In this document: positions 29,171 to 37,711 of the stretch, in pieces
Numbering within the stretch: the stretch's first letter is position 1
Layout: the number at the start of each line of letters is the position of its first letter
DNA from: an uncultured Burkholderiaceae bacterium
GTDB taxonomy: Bacteria; Pseudomonadota; Gammaproteobacteria; Burkholderiales; Burkholderiaceae_B
Assembly: GCA_934525625.1 (NCBI GenBank)
Contig: CAKSZL010000001.1
Coordinates: forward strand, 186,001-250,000
DNA: 64,000 nt
Reading direction: 5' to 3'
The notes under the pieces: generated by a model
What the model saw: only the letters and a program-made list of their open reading frames with translations
Told to the model about the DNA's origin: nothing
Database searches by the model: none
Made by a program: the position numbers and the translations under genes

Positions 29171-30361
29171 CTAACGCCCCGCCCGAGCAATCAACTCATC
29201 CAGCCAAGCCAGCATCAAGTCAATCTCCTCGACGCTGACATTCAACGCCGGCATGAAGCGCAACAAATTGGGACGAGGCGCATTCAACAACAGCCCCTCG
29301 GGCGAACGCTCGATGGCCGCCTTGACCAGCGCCGGGCCGATATCCCGGCCCAGCTTCAGCGCCCGCAGCATCCCCAAGCCGCGCTCGCCTTCCATTCCGT
29401 GCTTATCGGACAAGCGATTCAAGCCATCCGACAAATGCTTGGCGCTGGCGTTGACGGCATCCAGGAAACCCGGCGCGGCCACGGTGTCGAACACCGCCAA
29501 ACCAGCCGCGGCCATCAAGGGATTGCCGTTGTAGGTGCCGCCCTGGTCGCCGTGCTTGAACACGCTGACCTCTTCGCGGGAACACAGCGCCGCCAGCGGT
29601 ACGCCGCCGCCTATGCCCTTGGCCAGCGTCATGATGTCGGGCTCGATGCCGAAATGCTGGTACGCAAACAGCGTGCCGGTGCGGCCCACGCCGGTTTGCA
29701 CTTCGTCCACGATCAGCAGCATGTCATGCGCTCGGGTCAGCTCGCGCAGCCCCTGCATGAACTCGGCGGTAACGGGGATGACGCCGCTTTCGCCCTGCAC
29801 GGGCTCCAGCATCACCGCCACGGTCTCGTCGTCGATGAGCGCGCGCACCGAATCGAGATCGTTCAGTTTGGCCTTGGGAAACCCCGGCACCTGGGGCGCG
29901 AAGATGGTGTCCCAGCCTGGCTTGCCCGACGCCGACATGGTCGCCAGCGTGCGGCCGTGGAAGCTGTGCTCGAAGGTGATGATCTTGTAGGCGCCGCCGC
30001 GCTTGACCTGGCCCCACTTGCGCGCCAGCTTGATGGCGCCCTCGTTGGCCTCGGCGCCGCTGTTGGCGAAGAACACGCGGTCGAAGCACGATGCCTGCGT
30101 CAGGCGGCGCGCCAAATCCATGGAAGGCTGGTTATAGAACGCGGGCGAGGGGTTGAGCAGCGTGGCCGCCTGCCGCGTGATGGCGTCGACCACGGGCTGG
30201 GGACAGTGGCCCAGGCAGTTGACCGCCCAGCCCTGCATGAAATCCAGATATCGCTTGCCCTGGTGATCCTCCAGCCACGAACCTTGGCCGCGCACGAACA
30301 CGAGTTCCGGGCGGGACGTAATTTCCATCAGCGCCTGTGCGCCAGCCTGATCGAATTGCAT
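29171..30361 (-). CDS. argD: Class III PLP aminotransferase, acetylornithine transaminase-like
   Basis: 396 residues. The PLP-binding lysine is in [12 protein letters not shown]. Other class III motifs are [42 protein letters not shown] and [15 protein letters not shown]. The protein is the size of ArgD/acetylornithine-succinyldiaminopimelate transaminases, which act in arginine and possibly lysine synthesis. The specificity cannot be proven from motifs; other omega-amino-acid transaminases share them. No other arg genes are adjacent. Confidence 0.8.
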   Translation of the reverse strand: MQFDQAGAQALMEITSRPELVFVRGQGSWLEDHQGKRYLDFMQGWAVNCLGHCPQPVVDAITRQAATLLNPSPAFYNQPSMDLARRLTQASCFDRVFFANSGAEANEGAIKLARKWGQVKRGGAYKIITFEHSFHGRTLATMSASGKPGWDTIFAPQVPGFPKAKLNDLDSVRALIDDETVAVMLEPVQGESGVIPVTAEFMQGLRELTRAHDMLLIVDEVQTGVGRTGTLFAYQHFGIEPDIMTLAKGIGGGVPLAALCSREEVSVFKHGDQGGTYNGNPLMAAAGLAVFDTVAAPGFLDAVNASAKHLSDGLNRLSDKHGMEGERGLGMLRALKLGRDIGPALVKAAIERSPEGLLLNAPRPNLLRFMPALNVSVEEIDLMLAWLDELIARAGR

Positions 30362-30414
30362 GGTGGGTTTTCCAGGATGAGAAATGAAAAAAGCCGGCGC
30401 GGCCTCATTTATTC

Positions 30415-30446
30415 CATTTCTAGATCAAACGAGTACGCGAAGACGA
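30415..30446. repeat. Dispersed motif, copy 1 (pair with 55862-55893)
   Basis: CAAACGAGTACGCGAAG with flanking TTTCTAGAT upstream and ACGA downstream recurs at 55862-55893 with few changes (TTCCAGAC, then the same 17 nt, then CCGA). Here it lies 54 bp before the argD-like start, inside a looser inverted repeat whose right arm is near 30500-30520. Confidence 0.65.
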
Positions 30447-30570
30447 AGCGCAGGCAGTACAACTCGTACGGCAAGCAAAGTCGACAAAGTAATCGCTTGA
30501 TATGGAAATGGAATTAGCACCCCACCGGCGGGAGCATAGCAAGCGCCCCTGCGATCAAGCGGATTTTAGC

Positions 30571-30617
30571 GTAGAAAGAAAGCGGACAGCCCGAACCGAT
30601 GGCCCGGGCTGCCCGCT
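30571..30617 (-). terminator. Intrinsic terminator of the TRAP/ABC/Mo-hydroxylase gene array
   Basis: Read on the minus strand, 13-bp arms (AGCGGGCAGCCCG and CGGGCTGTCCGCT) with one mismatch are followed by TTCTTTCT. It sits 20 nt after the last gene of the array. Confidence 0.85.
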
Positions 30618-30636
30618 TCGTTGCCGTATGCAGACA

Positions 30637-32301
30637 CTACTTGAAGATGGGCGCCGCGTTGTCGTCGCCCCACATGGAGTCGCCGAAACCGCCTTCCATC
30701 TTGATCTCCACCGTGCTGGGATCAACCTGGCTGACGCCCGCCTTGTAGTGCGTAACCAGCGAGGGGAAAGCCAGGATGATGGCCACCATGAACAGCTGGA
30801 TGCAGATGAAGGGGATGGAGCCCCGGTATATCTGGCCCGTCGTCACCTTGGGAATCAGCTTGCCCGTCACCTTGTCGATGTAGTCCTCCTTCGGCGCGAC
30901 CGAACGCAGATAGAACAGGGCGAAACCGAAAGGCGGGTGCATGAAGGACGTCTGCATGTTCATGGCCAGCAGCACGCCGAACCAGATCGGATCTATCCCC
31001 ATCGTGGCCGCTACCGGCGCCAGCAGCGGCACCACGATGAAGGCCAGTTCGAAGAAGTCCAGGAAGAAGGCCAGCACGAATACGAAGACGCTGACGAAGA
31101 TGAGGAAGCCAAGTTCGCCGCCCGGCATGTTCACCAGCAGGTGCTCGACCCACAGGTCGCCGTCCACGCCGCGGAAGGTCAGCGTGAAAACCGTGGCCCC
31201 CACCAGGATGAAGATGACGAAGGAGGTCAGCTTGATGGACGTATCCATGGCCTGGCGCAGCAGACCCATGGACAGGCGTTTGCGGCTGAGCGCCATGATG
31301 ATGGCGCCCACCGCGCCCATGGCGCCGCCTTCGGTCGGCGTGGCCAGGCCCAGGAAGATCGTGCCCAGCACCAGGAAGATCAGCACCAGCGGCGGAATCA
31401 TCGCGAACGTGACGCGCTCGGCGATCTGCGACAGCAGCTTCAGGCCCAGCAGCTTGTTGATCACCGCCAGCGCGAAGGCCACCAGCCCCCATGCCAGCAC
31501 GCCGATCACCACGGTTTCATCGACGGCGGCGTCTTCCAGCACCATCCATTCAACGATGCCCAGCGCCGCGACGATGGAAACGCCCATCAGCACCAGCAGC
31601 GAGCGTGTGCCATGGCTGCCGTTAGGCTCGATCATGACGCGGGCTTCCTCCGGCATGGCCGGCGCGCGCTTGGGGCTGAGCAGCGCCAGCACCACGATGT
31701 ACACCAGATAGCAGCCCACCAGCAGGAAGCCCGGCAGAATGGCGCCGCGATACATGTCGCCGACGGGGCGGCCGAGCTGGTCGGCCAGCACGATCAGCAC
31801 CACCGACGGCGGAATGATCTGCGACAGCGTGCCCACCGCCGCGATGGTGCCCGTGGCCAGACGCCGGTCGTAGCCGTAGCGCAGCATGATGGGCAACGAG
31901 ATCAGGCCCATGGCGATGACCGACGCCGACACCACGCCGGTGGTGGCCGCCAGCACGGTGCCTACCACGACCACGGCGATCGCCAGCCCGCCCTTCAAGG
32001 GGCCGAACAATTGGCCCACGGTTTCCAGCAATTCCTCGGCCATGCCGGAGCGCTCCAGTATGAGCCCCATGAAGGTGAAGAAGGGAATGGCCAGCAAGGT
32101 GTCGTTGGCGATGATGCCGAAAATGCGCTGAGGCAAGGCCTGGAACAGCGCGGGCGTGAACAGGCCCAGCTCGATGCCGATGACGCCGAACAGCAAGCCG
32201 TGCGCGGCCAGCGTAAAGGCAATGGGGAACCCCAACAGCAAAAACAGAATCAGCGAGGCGAACATGATGGGGGCCATGTTGGCCGTAATGAGCTCTAGCA
32301 T
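30637..32301 (-). CDS. TRAP transporter large permease (DctM-like)
   Basis: About 554 residues, very hydrophobic, with 12 or more membrane segments. It has the DctM-type pattern of FLLLGFPIAFTLAAHGLLFG at the start and ATTGVVSASVIAMGLISLP in the middle. It imports organic acids with the sodium gradient, together with the small permease and a periplasmic binding protein. AAGGGG 6 nt upstream supports the ATG at 32301. It follows the small permease by 10 nt. The only TRAP binding protein in sight is at 40163-41257, in the same direction. Large size (typical 425-450) places it in the longer subfamily. Confidence 0.9.
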   Translation of the reverse strand: MLELITANMAPIMFASLILFLLLGFPIAFTLAAHGLLFGVIGIELGLFTPALFQALPQRIFGIIANDTLLAIPFFTFMGLILERSGMAEELLETVGQLFGPLKGGLAIAVVVVGTVLAATTGVVSASVIAMGLISLPIMLRYGYDRRLATGTIAAVGTLSQIIPPSVVLIVLADQLGRPVGDMYRGAILPGFLLVGCYLVYIVVLALLSPKRAPAMPEEARVMIEPNGSHGTRSLLVLMGVSIVAALGIVEWMVLEDAAVDETVVIGVLAWGLVAFALAVINKLLGLKLLSQIAERVTFAMIPPLVLIFLVLGTIFLGLATPTEGGAMGAVGAIIMALSRKRLSMGLLRQAMDTSIKLTSFVIFILVGATVFTLTFRGVDGDLWVEHLLVNMPGGELGFLIFVSVFVFVLAFFLDFFELAFIVVPLLAPVAATMGIDPIWFGVLLAMNMQTSFMHPPFGFALFYLRSVAPKEDYIDKVTGKLIPKVTTGQIYRGSIPFICIQLFMVAIILAFPSLVTHYKAGVSQVDPSTVEIKMEGGFGDSMWGDDNAAPIFK

Positions 32302-32311
32302 CGGCAACCCC

Positions 32312-32908
32312 TTATTTTTGTTCTTTCAATGCGGCGTTGCGCGCGATTTCTTCGGCCAGCAACTCTTCAGGCGTTTTTTCGTCGACCCGCTTCATGGGGT
32401 TGCGGCATACGCCGCGCAAGAACCCCACGCACTTGATCAAGTGCGACAGCGCCGCCAGCAACAGAAACGTGAAGCCCACGGGAATCAGCATCTTGGCGGG
32501 CCAGCGGATCAGGCCGCCGGAGTTGGACGACATCTCGCCCGAGAAGTAGGACTCCAGCGCCATCGGCCAGGACAGCCACAGTATCGTCAGGCACATGGGC
32601 AGCAGAAAGACCAGGGTGCCGAACACGTCGAGCTTGACCTGCGTGCGCTCCGACCTGCGGGCGGCCAGCACGTCCACCCGTACGTGCTGGTTGTTGAGCA
32701 GGGTGTAGCCGGCGCCCAGCAGAAAGATGGCGCCGAACATATACCACTGCGCTTCCAGCCAGGCATTGGAACTCATGCCGAAGAATTTACGGATCAAGGC
32801 ATTGGAGGCACTGATGACGACGACGATCAGGATGATCCATCCCACTCCCTTGCCGACCCAGCGGTTCAGAGCGTCTATGAAACGCGATAAGGCTAAAAGA
32901 CTGCGCAT
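32312..32908 (-). CDS. TRAP transporter small permease (DctQ-like)
   Basis: 198 residues with four membrane segments: around VGWIILIVVVISASNALI, AQWYMFGAIFLLGAGY, TLVFLLPMCLTILWLSW and MLIPVGFTFLLLAALS. WYMFGAIFLLGAGYTLLNNQHVRVD is a family hallmark region. It has AAGGGG 6 nt before the ATG. A much longer open frame upstream overlaps the ABC permease and was rejected. The C-terminus is a charged cytoplasmic tail. Confidence 0.9.
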   Translation of the reverse strand: MRSLLALSRFIDALNRWVGKGVGWIILIVVVISASNALIRKFFGMSSNAWLEAQWYMFGAIFLLGAGYTLLNNQHVRVDVLAARRSERTQVKLDVFGTLVFLLPMCLTILWLSWPMALESYFSGEMSSNSGGLIRWPAKMLIPVGFTFLLLAALSHLIKCVGFLRGVCRNPMKRVDEKTPEELLAEEIARNAALKEQK

Positions 32909-32988
32909 GAATTCCCCTTGAATAGCGCAAACAAAATACGGGTTCCGGTAACGCGAACCGCCGCCGGCGCGATGCCGGCGGCGGAGGC

Positions 32989-33759
32989 TCAATCCTCGTG
33001 CACCTGCCGCCACGGCATGGCGCGCCGCTCCAGCCAGGCCAGCACGCCATACAGCAGCAAGCCCAGGGCCGCCAGGATGAACAGCGCGGCGAATACGCGT
33101 ACGGTGTCGAAGGTGCCCTGAGCGCTCATGATGACGTAGCCCAGGCCGCGCTGGGACGACACGAACTCGCCGACGATGGCGCCGACCAGCGCCAGGGACA
33201 TGGCCACTTTCATGCCCGCCACCATGGAAGGCAGCGCGCACGGCAGCTTGACCTTGACGAAGAAGTCCCACGCCGAACCCTTGAGCACCTTGCCCAGGTC
33301 GATGATGTCGTTCGGCACCGAGCGTAGGCCATGCACCGAATCGACGATGATGGCGAACACCGCGATCAGCAGCGCAATGGCGATCTTGGGCTCGGCGCCG
33401 GTTCCCAGCCACACCACGAACAGCGGCGCCAGCGCGACCTTGGGCACGCTGTTGAAGCCGATGATAAGCGGGTACAGAAAGCGCTCGAACAAGCGCGAAC
33501 TGACCAGCGCCACGGCGATCAGCACGCCCAGCACCACCGCCAGCAAGAAGCCCGCCACCGTCGTCCACAAGGTGTACAGCGTATGGCGCACGTACCAGGC
33601 CGGCTCCGAGGCCAGCTCGGCGAATATCCTGGACGGCAGCGGCAGCATGATGTCGCGCACCTGCAGCAGGCGGCACAACACTTCCCACACGATCAGCACG
33701 ACCACCAGCGAGATCAGGCCGGCGCTCACCATGCCCAGGCGTCCTATCAACGGCTTCAT
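32989..33759 (-). CDS. ABC transporter permease (SsuC/TauC/ThiX type)
   Basis: 256 residues with six membrane segments and the EAA-type loop LGKVLKGSAWDFFVKVKLPCALPSM, as in nitrate/sulfonate/pyrimidine importers. GGAGGAAAAATC precedes the ATG, which overlaps the stop of the ATPase gene (ATGA). It works with the adjacent ATPase and NMT1-type binding protein. Confidence 0.9.
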   Translation of the reverse strand: MKPLIGRLGMVSAGLISLVVVLIVWEVLCRLLQVRDIMLPLPSRIFAELASEPAWYVRHTLYTLWTTVAGFLLAVVLGVLIAVALVSSRLFERFLYPLIIGFNSVPKVALAPLFVVWLGTGAEPKIAIALLIAVFAIIVDSVHGLRSVPNDIIDLGKVLKGSAWDFFVKVKLPCALPSMVAGMKVAMSLALVGAIVGEFVSSQRGLGYVIMSAQGTFDTVRVFAALFILAALGLLLYGVLAWLERRAMPWRQVHED

Positions 33760-34538
33760 GATTTTTCCTCCCGCCCTTCGCCCATGTCGTCGAACAGGCC
33801 GCGGATATGGGCCGTGTAGCGCCCGAACTCGGGGGTTTCGCGCACCGACAGCGGGCGTGGACGCGGCAAGTCTATGGTGATGGTTTCCAGCAGGCGGCCC
33901 GGGCGCGGCGAGAACACCATCACCTCGTCGCCCAGGTACACCGCTTCGGAAATGCCGTGCGTCACGAACAGCACCGTGTTCCTGGTTTCCATCCAGATGC
34001 GCTGCAGCTCGACGTTCATCAGGTCGCGCGTGAAGGCGTCCAGCGCCCCGAAGGGCTCGTCCATCAACAGCAGGCCGGGGTCGTCCACCAGCGCGCGGCA
34101 GATGGCGGCGCGCTGGCGCATGCCGCCGGAAAGCTCGCGCGGGTAGCTGCGCCCGAAGTCGGCCAGGCCGGTCAGCTTGAGCAGGGAGTCGACCTTCTGC
34201 TCGTACGCGCTCACCGACTTGCCGGCGAACTCGATGGGCAGCAGGATGTTGCGCCGGATGTTGCGCCACTCCAGCAAGGCGTCGCGCTGGAACACCATGC
34301 CTATGCCGTCGGGCGGCCCCTGCACCTCGTGGTCGTTGACCTTGAGCTGCCCTTCGGAGATGGTTTCCAGCCCGGCCACGCAACGCAGAAACGTGCTCTT
34401 GCCGCAGCCGCTGGGCCCCAGGATGCTGATGAAACGCCCCGCCGGAATCTGAGCGCTGACGTTGGACAAGGCCAGGACGCCGCGCTCGCCCGCATAGCGT
34501 TTGGTGACGCCGTTCGCGCTTACCGCCAGCCTGGTCAT
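33756..34538 (-). CDS. ABC transporter ATPase (SsuB/TauB type)
   Basis: 260 residues with one ABC domain: Walker A GPSGCGKST, Q-loop MVFQRDALLEW, signature LSGGMRQR, Walker B LLLMDEPFGALD and H-loop VTHGISEAV. It energises the neighbouring permease. Both ends overlap neighbours by ATGA, so binding protein, ATPase and permease are translationally coupled. Confidence 0.93.
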   Translation of the reverse strand: MTRLAVSANGVTKRYAGERGVLALSNVSAQIPAGRFISILGPSGCGKSTFLRCVAGLETISEGQLKVNDHEVQGPPDGIGMVFQRDALLEWRNIRRNILLPIEFAGKSVSAYEQKVDSLLKLTGLADFGRSYPRELSGGMRQRAAICRALVDDPGLLLMDEPFGALDAFTRDLMNVELQRIWMETRNTVLFVTHGISEAVYLGDEVMVFSPRPGRLLETITIDLPRPRPLSVRETPEFGRYTAHIRGLFDDMGEGREEKS

Positions 34539-35554
34539 TTAGCCACCATCTCGTCGTAGCGCTCGGGATGCACGAGGCCGGTGGCGTAGAATTCCGCCGC
34601 GAACCTGTCCTTGCCGATCAGGCCGACGGAAGTCAGCGTCTTGACGGCTTCTTCCCAATCGGACGCCACGGGCACGCCTATGCGCTCGCCCTTGGCCGGC
34701 TTGCCGAAGTATTCATACAGAATGTCGATCTGGGCCCTGAGCACCTTGGGGTCCAGGCGCGCCTGGGGCCGTTGGGCGATGATGGCCTGCACCGCCTCGT
34801 CTTGATGGCCGTCGTAGATGTACTGCCATGCGCGCGCCGTCACGCTGGCGAACTTGCCGATGGCGTCGCCGCGCTTGGCCAGTTTTTCTTCGCTGGCGAA
34901 GATGCCGAAGCTGGGCATGTTCAGGCCATAATCGGCAAACAGAATCGCCCGGGAAGGCCTTTTCTCGGTCGCCAAAGACATCACGAACGGAATCGTCGAC
35001 ACCACGGCGTCCGCCCGGTTCATGATGTAAGTGGTCATCTTGCCGGCCGCTTCCACGTTGAGCAATTCAACGTCGTCGCGCTTCAGGTTGCCCGCCTTCA
35101 GGAAGGAATCCATGAACGGCGCTTCGAGCGAACCGGCCGTGTACACCAGTTTCTTGCCGCGCAGGCCCGAAGGATCGGTAATGCCGGAATCCTCGGGTAC
35201 CAGCACGCCAATGTCGCTGCGGCGGGCGAATGGCGCAACCGCCTTGACCGGCAGGCCCTTGTCGCGCGCGATCATCATCGACGACAGCGCGGCATGGCCG
35301 ACGTCGAAGCGGTCGCTGGACCCCACGATCTGCACCGTGGTGACCGAACCGTTGCCGTCCTCTATGGAAACGTCCAGGCCGGCCTCCTTGTACCAGCCTT
35401 TCTGCTGGGCCAGATGGAAGGCTCCATGCGTGCCCCAAGGCGTCCAATCCAGACGCACGTTCACGGGCTCCAGCTTCTGCTGGGCCGCCGCCGCGCCCGC
35501 CCACAACATGCCTGCCAACAACATGCTTCCTGCTTTCAAAAACACTTTTTTCAT
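34535..35554 (-). CDS. NMT1/THI5-like periplasmic binding protein
   Basis: 339 residues. The signal peptide MKKVFLKAGSMLLAGMLWAGAAAA is followed by a mature domain starting VNVRLDWTPWGTHGAFHLAQ, the classical NMT1/THI5 opening used for pyrimidine, sulfonate and heteroaromatic ligands. AGGAGA 6 nt upstream supports the ATG. It lies 115 bp after the molybdenum-hydroxylase small subunit, so the ABC importer may deliver the substrate of that enzyme. The ligand is not known. Confidence 0.88.
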   Translation of the reverse strand: MKKVFLKAGSMLLAGMLWAGAAAAQQKLEPVNVRLDWTPWGTHGAFHLAQQKGWYKEAGLDVSIEDGNGSVTTVQIVGSSDRFDVGHAALSSMMIARDKGLPVKAVAPFARRSDIGVLVPEDSGITDPSGLRGKKLVYTAGSLEAPFMDSFLKAGNLKRDDVELLNVEAAGKMTTYIMNRADAVVSTIPFVMSLATEKRPSRAILFADYGLNMPSFGIFASEEKLAKRGDAIGKFASVTARAWQYIYDGHQDEAVQAIIAQRPQARLDPKVLRAQIDILYEYFGKPAKGERIGVPVASDWEEAVKTLTSVGLIGKDRFAAEFYATGLVHPERYDEMVAK

Positions 35555-35669
35555 GCCGGTTCTCCTGAAAATCGGCGCAACACGCCACCCTGGGCCAGCG
35601 ATAGCCGCGGCCCCACCCTGATTTCTGTACTGCCAAGCCGCCTTTCCCAACGAGGTGGGATTCATGCGC

Positions 35670-36875
35670 TCAACGGCGGCCAAAGATTCGCTTGATACGC
35701 TCCCAAAGCACGCTGAAGAACATGCCCACTGGATTGAATTGCGCCTGAGGCAATGGGCTGTCGTCGCCCGGATGGGCCAGGCGCTGCGATACGTTGCGGC
35801 CGAAGTCCGCAATCATGCGTTTGACGAAATCCTGCACCAGGCCCGAGCGCGAAAACTGCGCCAGCGGCCCTTGCAGCGAATACAGCAGATCGACCTCGAC
35901 GCGCGAGGCCTGATCGCCCGCGGCCACGACGCGATAGGCGACGTCGCCCTTGGCGCGCGATTGGCTGACGGTGTCCTGGCCTGCGCCGCGCAGCACGGCG
36001 GATTTGCCGGCCGGGTTCAGTTCGAGGTCGGCCGAGCCCTTGAAGGCCGCCGACATGGGGCCGAACTTGATGGCGATGCGGCCTTGCACGCTCTTGCCGT
36101 CGTACGACTCGATGACCGCGCCCGGCAGACAGGCCGCCACGCGTTCGAGGTCGGTCATGAAGGCCCAGACCTCGTCGGCGGGGAAAGGCGCATCGAAACC
36201 GCCGGACACCTGCGTGCCGCCCTTGACGCCGCCGCGGGCTTTGTCGGCGGGCGCGGCTGGGGTTGCGGCGGCGGGTGCGGATGCGGCGCTCTCGGCCTTG
36301 ACCAGCGCGGCCGTAAAGCCTGCGAACGCGGCGGCCTGCGCCACCGCCGGCGCGTCGCCCTTGCCTTCGGCCACGGCGGCGCGCAATGCCTCGACTTCCT
36401 CGTCGCGCGTCTCGCGCAGCGCCTTCAGCACCGACATGACGGCGGCGGTAATGCCTTGGTAGCCCGTGCAGCGGCAGATGTTGCCCGACAATTCGATGCG
36501 TACCCGCTTTTCGTCCGCGTCCGGCAGACGCAGCACGATGTCGCGCGACGTGGCCAGCATGCCCGGCGTGCAGAAGCCGCACTGCAAGGCGTGGTTGGCC
36601 GAAAACGCGGTGCGCAGGCGGCGCATGACGGGATCGTCGTCGTAGCCTTCGATGGTGGTGATGCACTTGCCGTCCGCGGCGGCCGCAAAGGTGATGCAGG
36701 AGCGCACCGGCTTGCCGTCCATCAAAACGGTGCAAGCGCCGCACACGCCGTGTTCGCAGCTAAGGTTGGTGCCGGTCAGGCGCAGTTCCTCGCGCAGGAA
36801 ATCGCCCAGGTGCGTGCGCGCCGCGGCGCTGCCCTGAACCTTGCGTCCATTGACTTCCAACGTGATATCAGACAT
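35670..36875 (-). CDS. Molybdenum hydroxylase [2Fe-2S] small subunit fused to a CoxG-like SRPBCC domain
   Basis: 401 residues. Residues 1-160 are a CoxS/XdhC-type two-cluster ferredoxin: plant-type cluster CEHGVCGACTVLMDG and second cluster QCGFCTPGM ... GNICRCTGY. An Ala/Pro-rich linker (about 180-225) leads to a CoxG/SRPBCC domain (GGFDAPFPADEVWAFMTDLERVAACLPGA, about 230-370). The C-terminus, GMFFSVLWERIKRIFGRR, is amphipathic and could bind membrane. CoxG normally is a separate protein that anchors or matures CO-dehydrogenase-like enzymes, so this is a fusion. It overlaps the FAD subunit gene by 8 nt. Confidence 0.9.
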   Translation of the reverse strand: MSDITLEVNGRKVQGSAAARTHLGDFLREELRLTGTNLSCEHGVCGACTVLMDGKPVRSCITFAAAADGKCITTIEGYDDDPVMRRLRTAFSANHALQCGFCTPGMLATSRDIVLRLPDADEKRVRIELSGNICRCTGYQGITAAVMSVLKALRETRDEEVEALRAAVAEGKGDAPAVAQAAAFAGFTAALVKAESAASAPAAATPAAPADKARGGVKGGTQVSGGFDAPFPADEVWAFMTDLERVAACLPGAVIESYDGKSVQGRIAIKFGPMSAAFKGSADLELNPAGKSAVLRGAGQDTVSQSRAKGDVAYRVVAAGDQASRVEVDLLYSLQGPLAQFSRSGLVQDFVKRMIADFGRNVSQRLAHPGDDSPLPQAQFNPVGMFFSVLWERIKRIFGRR

Positions 36876-37707
36876 TTCTTGCTCCCAGCACCTGCTCCAG
36901 GCAACGCTCTATCGCGGTCGCCAGCAATTGTTTCTTGGCTTCGGACGCCTGCGGCGCAATGCTTTCGACCTGCTTGTGCAAGGCCTGCGTATCGGCGGCG
37001 TCCCAGCCTCGCGCCGCCACGTCGGCGGCGAAGGCGTCCAGCAGCGCCGGCGCGCCGTCCAGGGCCCCGACGGCGATGCGCGCGGTGCGCGTGGAGGGCT
37101 CGAAATAGGCGGCGCAACTGGCCTCGGCGAATTCGCCCGTCTTGCGACAGAACTTCCAGTAGCCCCAACGCGTCGCATCGGTGCGCGCGGGCGCGATGAC
37201 CGCGGTGATCAAGTCTTGCGGGCCCAGGTCGACGGTATAGGCGCCCTGCATGAACTCCGGCATCGTCGCCTCGCGCTTGCCTTGCGGGCCGGTGATTTCC
37301 AACGTGGCGCCCAGCCCGCTGGCGACGACGACCCAATCGGCCGCCGGGTCGGCGTGCGCCAGGCTGCCGCCCACGGTGCCGCGATTGCGCACGCCACGGT
37401 AGGCGATGCGCCCCGCCACCTCTTGCATCAGATGCCCGCGCAGCGGCGCGAATATGCCGTCTTCGATTTCGGCATGCGTAACGGCGGCGCCGATGCGGAT
37501 GGTCTTGCCGCTTTCAGCCACGCCGCGCAGTTCGTCGATGCCGGAGATGTCCACCACCTTGGCCGGGCGCGCCAGGCGCAGGTTCAGCATGGGGCCGAAG
37601 GACTGGCTGCCCGACATGGGCTTGACCGTTTTGTCTCCATCGTTCAGCTCGCCTATCGCCTGCTGCAGGCTGGCGGCGCGCACGTAATCGAATTTTGCTG
37701 CCTTCAT
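36868..37707 (-). CDS. Molybdenum hydroxylase FAD subunit (CoxM-like)
   Basis: 279 residues of the PCMH-type FAD family: MKAAKFDYVRAASLQQAI start, FAD motif KPMSGSQSFGPMLNLRLARP (usually AGGQSL) and second motif NRGTVGGSLAHADPAADW. It passes electrons from the iron-sulfur subunit to the acceptor. It starts 4 nt after the large-subunit stop. Confidence 0.92.
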   Translation of the reverse strand: MKAAKFDYVRAASLQQAIGELNDGDKTVKPMSGSQSFGPMLNLRLARPAKVVDISGIDELRGVAESGKTIRIGAAVTHAEIEDGIFAPLRGHLMQEVAGRIAYRGVRNRGTVGGSLAHADPAADWVVVASGLGATLEITGPQGKREATMPEFMQGAYTVDLGPQDLITAVIAPARTDATRWGYWKFCRKTGEFAEASCAAYFEPSTRTARIAVGALDGAPALLDAFAADVAARGWDAADTQALHKQVESIAPQASEAKKQLLATAIERCLEQVLGARNV

Positions 37708-37711
37708 GGCC

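Noticed and set aside
30502..32298. A 598-codon open frame antisense to the TRAP large permease
   Set aside because: Composition is dominated by His, Gln, Asp and Arg, typical of the complement of a hydrophobic membrane-protein gene.
32312..33688. Full 458-codon frame around the TRAP small permease
   Set aside because: Its first 250 codons overlap the ABC permease in another frame; a good ribosome-binding site and hydrophobic start occur at 32908.
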